Shown one piece after another: positions 56,588 through 64,000 of a stretch of DNA of 64,000 bases. Position numbers and translations under genes: made by a program. Position 1 is the first letter of the stretch. Every line of letters begins with the position of its first letter. The notes under the pieces were generated by a model. That model saw only the letters and a program-made list of their open reading frames with translations, was not told the origin of the DNA and did not search any database. This stretch comes from Costus lasius. Its lineage: Eukaryota; Streptophyta; Magnoliopsida; Zingiberales; Costaceae. Location of the stretch: the NCBI GenBank assembly GCA_027563935.2, contig CM050452.1, positions 33,736,850 through 33,800,849 of the forward strand. Reading direction: 5' to 3'.

Positions 56588-59500
56588 ATGAGCTTCAATG
56601 TGCGATCCCTACTGGAAAGGGAGAAGTTTGCTGGGCCAAACTTCTCAGACTGGTTCGGACACCTTAAGATCGTTCTTAAGGCAGAGAGGAAACTGTATGT
56701 CCTCGAGACGGCTGTGCCGCCTCAACCCGCTGCGAACGCCGCAAGGGCGGTTCGTGATGCTTATGAAAAGCACGTCAATGATAGCATTGATGTTGCTTGC
56801 CTGATGCTAGCGTCTATGACGCCACCGCTGCAGCGTCAGCATGAGGATATGTCGGCTATAGAAATTATAGCGAACCTCAAGATGCTGTATGCTGCACAGG
56901 CGAGGACAGAACGCTATAATCTGACAAAGCTTTTCTTTTAGAGCAAACTGGCTGAAGGGAGCCCAGTGGGAGCTCACGTGCTCAAGATGATTGGGCACAA
57001 GGAGGCTCTGGAGAAACTGGGGCATACCATCAACCAGGAGCTTGCTGTAGACATTATTTTGCAGTCTCTCCCGCCCTCTTTCGATGCGTTCATTATTAAT
57101 TTTAATATGAACAAGATCGATTGTACTCCGGCAGAGCTGCTGAATATGCTCTTGACAACTGAGGAGACTCTGAAGGGAAAGCCTTCAACCTCTGTCTTAA
57201 TGGTTCCTTCTAGGAACAAGAAGAAGGGGAAGAAGGGCAAAGCCCCTGTCAAGAACTACAGTAAGGCTCTGAAACAAAAGGTTAAGCGGTCGAAGGACAA
57301 CAGGTGTTTCCACTGTGGCCAGCTGGGTCACTGGAAAAAGGACTGTAAAGCGCTCCAAGGAGATAAGAGGGGAAGCATCGCTTCTGGCTCAGGTATATAT
57401 GTGACTGAGGTCATGTTATCTTCTTCTTCTATTTCATGGGTGTTGGACACTGCATGTGGAGTTCACATTTGTTCAAATGTGCAGGAACTCAAGAGAAGAA
57501 GGCAGGTGGGACAGCATGAGGTAGACCTACGCGTTGGAAACGGGGCACGGGTTGCTGCTGTTGCTGTAGGAGACTATTTCATTTCTTTACCATCTGGCAT
57601 TGTATCAGAACTAAACAGTTGTTACTTTGTTCCCAGTATTACTAAAAATATTGTCTCTATTCCTGCTCTTGTCAGGAAAGGATTTGCCTTTGAATGCAAT
57701 ATTTCAAAGTGTGTTTTATCTTTAGATAATATTGTTTATGCAACTGGTTCAATTAACAATGGGTTATACATGTTGGACATGGAAAGTTCTATACAAAGTG
57801 TTGATATTAAGAAAGCCAAGTATGCTGAAGACAGCACCTTGTTATGGCATAGTCGTTTAGGCCATATCAACAAGAAGCGCATTAAGCGGTTGCATGATCA
57901 TGGACTGCTGGGATCATTCTCCTATGAGGAGATTGATACATGCAAAGCTTGTTTGATGGGTAAAATGACGAAGTCACCTTTTCCTAACAAAGGTCAAAAG
58001 GCTTCAGGTTTACTTAACCTTATACACAGTGATGTGTGTGGGCCGTTTAGTAAACATGCCAGAGGTGGCTATCAGTACTTCATTACATTTACTGATGATT
58101 TCAGTAGATATGGTTATGTCTATCTAATGAGACATAAGAGTGAATCCTTTGACAAGTTCAAAGAGTTCAAGAATGAAGTACAGAATTAGCTAGGGCGAAA
58201 TATCAAGGCACTTCGTTCTGATCGAGGTGGAGAATACTTGAGTCATGCGTTTACTGACTATCTAAAAGAGTGTGGGATTATCTCACAGCTCACTCCGCCA
58301 GGAACACCGCAATGGAATGGTGTGTCCGAGAGGAGAAATAGAACGTTACTTGATATGGTTCGTTCTATGATGAGTCAGGCTACTCTTCCATATTCCTTTT
58401 GGGGATTTGCACTGGAGACAGCTGCAAAGGTACTAAACCGAGTGCCATCCAAGGCAGTTTCAAAGACGCCATATGAATTATGGTATGGGAAACAGCCGAG
58501 CTTGACATTTATCAGGATCTGGGGTTGCGAGGCTTATGTCAAAAAGCTCGCCTCTGGGAAACTGGAGAGCAGATCTGAGAAATGCATCTTTGTCGGTTAC
58601 CCTAAGGAAACTAAGGGTTATTATTTCTACGATCCCAAAGAGAACAAAGTATTTGTTGCTCGGACGGCCATATTTCTTGAGAAGGAGTTTCTTCTGCAAG
58701 AAGCCAGTGGGAGAGAAATAAAGCTGGATGAGAATCCAGAGGATGGACAAAGTAGTCAAGCACAGATGGATGTGCCTGAGCCGGTAGAACAGGTTATTGA
58801 ACAACCTGAGGCTCAGATATCACGGGAACCGCGAAGATCGGGAAGGATCCGTCGTCAGCCTGAGCGCTATGACGGAGTCTACATCATTGATAATGATGAA
58901 CCCGTTACTTATGCGGATGCGGTCAGTGGACCGGAGTCAGCTATATGGCTTGAAGCTATGCGAGCCGAGATGGACTCCATGTCAGATAACCAAGTCTGGG
59001 ATTTGGTTGATCCGCCTCCGGGAGTAATCCCTATAGGCTGTAAATGGATCTTCAAGAAGAAGATTGACATGGATGGTAACGTGGTTACCTATAAAGGCAG
59101 GCTAGTAGCGAAAGGTTTCAAACAAATCTACGGGATAGATTATGATGAAACTTTCTTTCTTGTAGCCATGTTCAAGTCTATTCGGATTCTTTTCGCGATA
59201 GCAGCATATTACGATTATGAGATCTGGTAGATGGATGTGAAAACAGATTTCCTTAATGGAAATCTGGATGAGGATGTGTATATGACACAACCTGAAGGTT
59301 TCACTAATCCATCAGATCGTCATAAAATATGCAAACTAAAGAAGTCCATTTATGGACTGAAACAAGCATCTAGAAGCTGGAATATTCGTTTTGATGAATC
59401 AATCTCTGAGTTTGGTTTCATCAAGAATGAAGATGACCCGTGTGTATATAAGAGGTTTAGTGGGAGCGTGATTACATTCCTAGTCCTCTACGTCGATGAC

Positions 59501-59946
59501 ATCTTGATCATTGGAAATGATATTCCAGAAATGCATGCGGTTAAGGCATGGCTAAGGAAATGTTTCCAGATGAAAGATTTAGGAGAAGCAGCCTATGTAT
59601 TAGGTGTGAAGATCTACAGGGATAGATCTAAGAGGCTTCTCGGGCTGTGCCAGAGTACTTACATCGATAAAGTCCTGGAGAGATTCCATTTAGAGAATTC
59701 TAAAAGAGGATATCTTCTAGTCAGACATGGTCTGAATATTTCGAAGAGTCAGTGTCCACAAACACAGACTGAAAAAGATGAAATGGACAATACGCCTTAT
59801 GCTTCGGCTATTGGATCCATTATGTATGCGATGTTGTGTACTCGCCCAGACGTCGCTTACGGGTTAAGCGTGACCAGTCGGTTCCAAAGTAATCCAGGTA
59901 TGGCGCACTGGATTGCAGTCAAGAACATTATAAAATATCTGCGGAG
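56588..59946 (+). pseudogene. Copia gag-pol pseudogene with three TAG stops (element G)
   Basis: Collinear with element A for 1119 codons without any indel, ending where H is inserted. Three glutamine codons have become TAG: codon 118 in Gag (56939-56941), 534 in integrase (58187-58189) and 881 in RT (59228-59230). Other motifs remain: CCHC, DTAC, D,D35E and YVDD. The substitution pattern, three CAG-to-TAG and no frameshift, suggests decay by cytosine deamination rather than by indels. Confidence 0.93.
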
Positions 59947-61666
59947 TGTTGGGGTATGCCCTTAGCCTAATGTTTGAGGCCTTGGGATTGTATCAGTATC
60001 ATGTAATAAACTTTTATGTTTATAAAGGCATGGTTATTATTCAGGTTGTTACATTGTCTGCAGCAATATATGTTCTTCTGAATAATGTCTCAAAGCTGTT
60101 CAGCTGGGCTGACATGCTGTTATGTCCTTAGTCGATATATCTTGGTGAACATGAGACAGCCTTGATATGGTTAAGACTAATATGTGTTCTAATCTTATAG
60201 GATGCTTCGAGCATGGAATAAGATGTAGACTCATGGGTACATTGGATGTACTGGACAGACCCTACTAGGATATTCAATTGCTTGTCACAATGTGAATATT
60301 CCTTGATTGCAACAAGTGGCACATTTCCTCTGACTTGAGATCACTTGTGTTTCTAAATGATGATTGTCATTGTTTTGAGATAGTTCAATATCATTTGAAA
60401 CATAATGATTATAGATTATCTTGGATGGTGAGCTTGAATCAGGTTAGGGCACTAGTGATAGACATAGGATTGCCGTCTCCTTGTTCAAGGAGTGTGATGT
60501 TCTAAAGGGGCCCCCTGGATGAGATGATTGAGAAAAGAGTATGGCCATACCCAGGTGACTGTGTTCATCTGATCTAATCATGCTCATCATATTGGAGCCA
60601 CAAGCTTGACACGCTTGTCCAATAAGAACATCCAGTGGCAAAGGAAAGATGCATGCCTTGTGAGTTAGAGTCACACTTGTGCTGTGGTTTGGGTGAAGTC
60701 TTGGAAGACTCTTTCCTTTCTATCGGGAGACAGTGATGTGTTGCTAGATACCCCTCACTGATCGTGATAACGAAAGTTATCGTTACCGACATTTAAAGGA
60801 AACCCTTAGGGTCGCACAATTTGATGATATGGCTTACTTTAGTCAGATCGTGTGGACTGAATTGTTTAGGTTCAGTTTAAAGGAGTTTTAAACTCTGATT
60901 GTAAGTGAGATCTGGTCTGATCATGTTTGATTGATTAGGGCTTGAGATCGGTAAGCTTCGATCGAGAGATTTGATGCTAGATCGGTGAGATCAGGAGCAT
61001 CTTGAGATCAACGGTGATCTTGAGCCTTGAGGTTCAATAAGATCGACCATTGCTTGGGCTGATTTGGTCTTGAACCAAAGTCATTTGAACCGGCTCATCT
61101 TGTGAGCGCTTGGTTCAATGATTCGAATGGGTGAAGGTGTTACGGTTCACTTCATGTGAACGCATAACCGTTGAGAGAAATGGGTTGCTATTTCGGGATA
61201 GCAACGCCTCCACGTTGAGGACAACGTTCGCTCTCGCCTTTCATTGCCTTGGACGATATTTCTCTCTTGTGCTCGTGTGACAAAGGCGCTCGACGAGAAA
61301 AGAGGAAGTTCATCTTCGCCAAGCAAAAAGGATCTCATCTCCTCCACGCGCAAAGGACCCTTGAAGCTTTGCTAGCACAAAGACGACAAGGAGAAGCCAT
61401 TCCTCATCGTGTGTGCGTCGACTAGGGAGAAGATCCCTTTCGGTCTTTGATTCCAACCCATCATCCAACGAATGGCGATGGTATGATTCATCTTGATTTG
61501 CAATCGGTTTTTCATAGTTGATCATATTTATATCATGCAACCGATTCTTGATGCCCTAATTTCCGCCCATGCAAAAGTGTTCTATGTGCATGTATTAGGG
61601 TTTTGCGCCCCCCCTCTTGAAAGGGGTTTCATCAGCTTGCGCTCCCCCTTGAAGGGGACTCCTACA
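59947..61666 (+). repeat. 5' LTR of element H
   Basis: 1720 bp, TGTTGGGGTATGCC to GACTCCTACA. GNRA dyad at 60766-60781 with loop GAAA, the only GAAA copy. Confidence 0.93.
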
Positions 61667-61680
61667 ATTGGTATCAGAGC
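61667..61680 (+). other. Primer binding site of element H
   Basis: ATTGGTATCAGAGC directly after the 5' LTR. Confidence 0.9.
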
Positions 61681-63189
61681 AGGCTTTTATGCATGATAAA
61701 TATGTTTGCTGTGATTCGTGATCCTTGTATGCACCATGTTATTAGATCTAGGCTACATGCGCATCTTTACTAGTTATGTATTGCAGTTGGCGCATGTATG
61801 TAGGTAGCGCTTCTATATGTTGTTTTGATGTTTATCTTAAAACAAAATGACTTGCGCGCTTACCATTAGATCTAAATGGCGCCTGCAGTAAACCCTTAGA
61901 CGGGTTATTAGGGTTGAAGTCGTCCTCTAAGTTAGATCCAACTGGTCTGATCAGACCATCTGACAGCCTAGATGGGTCGACCAGAGAGCACCTGTGCTGA
62001 AGGTGGCTCTAGGTCGACTGCATCAAAGGCGTGTAGCGATGTCTGATTGAGACAACTGATGAACGCACATGAGTTAGGCCCGGGGTCACACCCGCTTGCC
62101 AGACCTCATTGTGGTTGTTCAGCCCTAGCGCATGCATGGTTGACCTTATGGTCGACTCAAGTCAGTTAGGACTTGGTGCATGCAAGGGCAATGGATCTGA
62201 CTAGGTTGGATGAGTGGATCCCTAGTAATGGACCGTTGTAAGGTTGTAGGGCCTATAAGGAAATTAAAATTCAGACCTATGCGGTTTTTCGAAATTTAAT
62301 TTCATGAATGGATCACATGATGGATGATGCATATGTATGTTTATTTAATCTTATGTGGGCTGCCTGTGTTAAATGTGTGCTGTGCTGGGGCCTGCGTGCC
62401 TGGTAATAATTTTGTAAATTATTTTGATTGTGATCTGCGAATCACCTTGTACTTAATTTATAAAATGTAGTTGACCTGCGTGTCAAACTTGTCTAGATAG
62501 ATTAATTTGTAAATTAATCAGACAAGAGCACAGAGCACACTTGGTAGAGGCGCATGCAGCAGTGGCTTGACCAGGTGGGAGGTCTAGGGTTCGACCCTAG
62601 GACCTGGCGCAAATTCCTGGTGGGCGCACCAGTGCTGCAGATGGCGCTTGGGCCCAGGTTTGGGCCAGATGAGCAGCAAAAGCCCCATGATGAAAAGCAA
62701 GTGAAGACTTAATTTAGGTTAAGGTCTTACTTAGGCTATGGGCTTTTACCACATAAGATCCATGCTTTCTTTTATTGTATTATAAGTAGAACAGCATGTT
62801 TTAATTTATCTTCTGCTATCACCATAGGAATTGCATGATAGTGAGGAAGATAAAAGACCGTTAAAATCCAACGCTAAAATATCAAGCTCGTAAGCCTTCT
62901 GACGCGAAACCTCACTGTTCTGATTATCGTTGGAGCCGTGTTGTACCCACTCAGTGGGCACGTCCATCTATCTTCAGACGGTGTGGGATTACACCTGTGT
63001 GTTACAGAGTAGGGATTTATCCCTTCTCGTTGCTCAGCATAGCACATGGTGGTCCAGGAAGTAGGTCGGGTCAGCTTGACCGTGTAGCCTACATATGTGG
63101 CGCATATGGTAGCACATGGAGGCAGCCATCTGTGGGGTCAGAGACTGTGTTGTACCAACTCAGTTGGCACAGTCTGCTGGATTGCCCAG
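61681..63189 (+). other. Truncated 5' leader of element H
   Basis: CTGCGA hairpin at 62430-62445, CTGCGT hairpin at 62471-62486, long hairpin at 62488-62526, twin bulged hairpins near 62936-62961 and 63146-63179. The leader stops just after the second bulged hairpin, where it is fused to gag. It also has a SINE-like segment (62545-62610). Confidence 0.75.
62545..62610 (+). other. tRNA/SINE-like segment in leader H
   Basis: AGTGGCTTGACCAGGTGGG followed by AGGTCTAGGGTTCGACCC, similar to a tRNA-SINE B-box region. TTCGA is framed by CTAGGG/CCCTAG. Counterpart in C at 34787-34855; A, B, E and G have a shorter, different sequence between the same flanks. Confidence 0.4.
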
Positions 63190-64000
63190 AAGAAGGGGAA
63201 GAAGGGCAAGGCCCCTATCAAGAACTACAACAAGGCTCTGAAGCAAAAGGTTAAGCGGTCCAAGGAATACAGGTGTTTCCACTGTGGCCAGCTGAGTCAC
63301 TGGAAAAAGGACTGTAAAGCGCTCCAAGGAGATAAGAGGGGAAGCATCGCTTCTGGCTCAGGTATATATGTGACTGAGGTCATGTTATCTTCTTCTATTT
63401 CATGGGTGTTGGACACTGCATGTGGAGTTCACATTTGTTCAAATGTACAGGAACTCAGGAGAAGAAGACAGGTGGGACAGCATGAGGTAGACCTACGCGT
63501 TGGAAACGGGGCACGGGTTGCTGCTGTTGCTGTAGGAGACTACTTCATTTCTTTACCATCTGGCATTGTATTAGAATTAAACAATTGTTATTTTGTACCC
63601 AGTATTACCAAGAATATTATCTCCATTCCTGCTCTTGTCAGGAAGGGTTTTTCCTTTGAATGCAAGATTTCAAAGTGTGTACTTTCTCTAGATAATATTG
63701 TGTATGCTACTGGTTCAATTAACAATGGGTTGTTCATGTTGGACATGGAACATTCGATACAAAACATTGATAATAAGAAAGCCAAGTATGCTGATGACAG
63801 CACCTTGCTATGGCATAGTCGTTTAGGCCATATAAACGAGAAACGCATTAAGCGGTTGCATGATCATGGACTGCTGGGATCATTCTCCTACAAGGAGATT
63901 GATACATGCAAGGCTTGTTTAATGGGTAAAATGACGAAGTCACCTTTTCTTCACAAAGGTCAAAGGGCTTCAGGTTTACTTGACCTTATACACAGTGATG
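63190..64000 (+). pseudogene. 5'-deleted copia gag-pol (element H), runs off the window
   Basis: Open in the gag-pol frame for about 270 codons, with no stop seen. It starts at the lysine-rich stretch just before the zinc knuckle (codon ~211 of A). It has the CCHC knuckle (CFHCGQLSHWKKDC, G-to-S inside but ligands kept), protease DTAC, and the integrase zinc site (HSRLGHIN, CKAC), and ends near integrase HSD. The first ~210 Gag residues and the ATG are missing. The element therefore cannot make a normal Gag, though it may be mobilised by A- or E-type copies. Confidence 0.88.

Larger units (their letters stand above)
53071..59946 (+). mobile_element. Partial Ty1/copia retrotransposon G, split by H
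   Basis: 5' LTR, PBS, leader and most of gag-pol of a plus-strand element inserted in F's pol. H interrupts it in the RT-RNase H region; its 3' end is outside the window. The five bases before it are caagt (presumed duplication). Three premature stops make it inactive. Confidence 0.9.
59947..64000 (+). mobile_element. Partial Ty1/copia retrotransposon H with internal deletion
   Basis: 5' LTR, PBS, leader and part of gag-pol; it continues beyond the window. Inserted in G's pol after cggag (59942-59946, presumed duplication). The leader joins directly to codon ~211 of gag, so about 920 bp, including the gag start, are missing compared with G. Confidence 0.9.

Noticed and set aside
1..64000. 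CRISPR arrays, bacterial operons, rRNA or tRNA genes
   Set aside because: No regular spaced repeats and no structural RNA genes were seen; TGGTATCAGAGC sites are primer binding sites, not tRNA genes.

Overview
The window is plant nuclear DNA built almost entirely of nested LTR retrotransposons. The evidence is single-ORF Ty1/copia gag-pol genes, primer binding sites matching plant initiator tRNA-Met (TGGTATCAGAGC), long LTRs, 5-bp target-site duplications (TSDs) and two Ty3/gypsy elements. I found no host gene, rRNA, tRNA or CRISPR array. A large-genome flowering plant fits best; the species cannot be read from the sequence. Element letters below are mine.

Layout. (1) 1-9774: a plus-strand copia LTR (J) is split by complete minus-strand copia A (23-9220, TSD tttgc). 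(2) 9775-12918: J sits in the integrase end of chromodomain gypsy K, of which the C-terminal pol and the 3' LTR remain. (3) K sits in minus-strand gypsy D (12919-37427), a decayed element whose RT is split by complete plus-strand copia B (14452-25236, TSD aggcc). B's 5' LTR carries solo LTR L (15481-17167, TSD gatgc). D's 5' LTR is split by minus-strand copia C (28402-37398, TSD gaatt). (4) 37428-37813 is unassigned. From 37814 a divergent, related LTR (I) is split by minus-strand copia F (from 39780). F's 3' LTR is split by complete copia E (40719-49858, TSD caagt). F's pol is split by plus-strand copia G (from 53071), and G's pol by plus-strand copia H (59947 to the window end).

Functional state. 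A and E each keep an uninterrupted 1294-codon polyprotein: Gag with a CCHC knuckle, aspartic protease, D,D35E integrase, YVDD reverse transcriptase and RNase H. Their LTR pairs differ by about 3 and 4 sites by eye, so they look recent and possibly mobile. B (one stop), G (three stops), F (one stop near the C-terminus), C (stop, frameshifts, lost start) and H (5' gag deletion) are defective. All six nonsense changes are TAG and fit C-to-T change at a CHG site, as expected from deamination of methylated transposon DNA.

The most unusual signal is RNA structure in the copia family. The about 1.8-kb leader between PBS and gag carries a series of hairpins that share a CTGCG(A/T) loop, followed at once by a long hairpin with compensatory changes between copies. 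Further on are two related hairpins with a TTGTA bulge, again with paired changes. The LTRs carry a stem whose four-base loop differs between copies (GTGA, GTAA, GAAA) yet always fits GNRA. These are candidate packaging, dimerisation or translation elements. All comparisons were made by eye between copies in this window.
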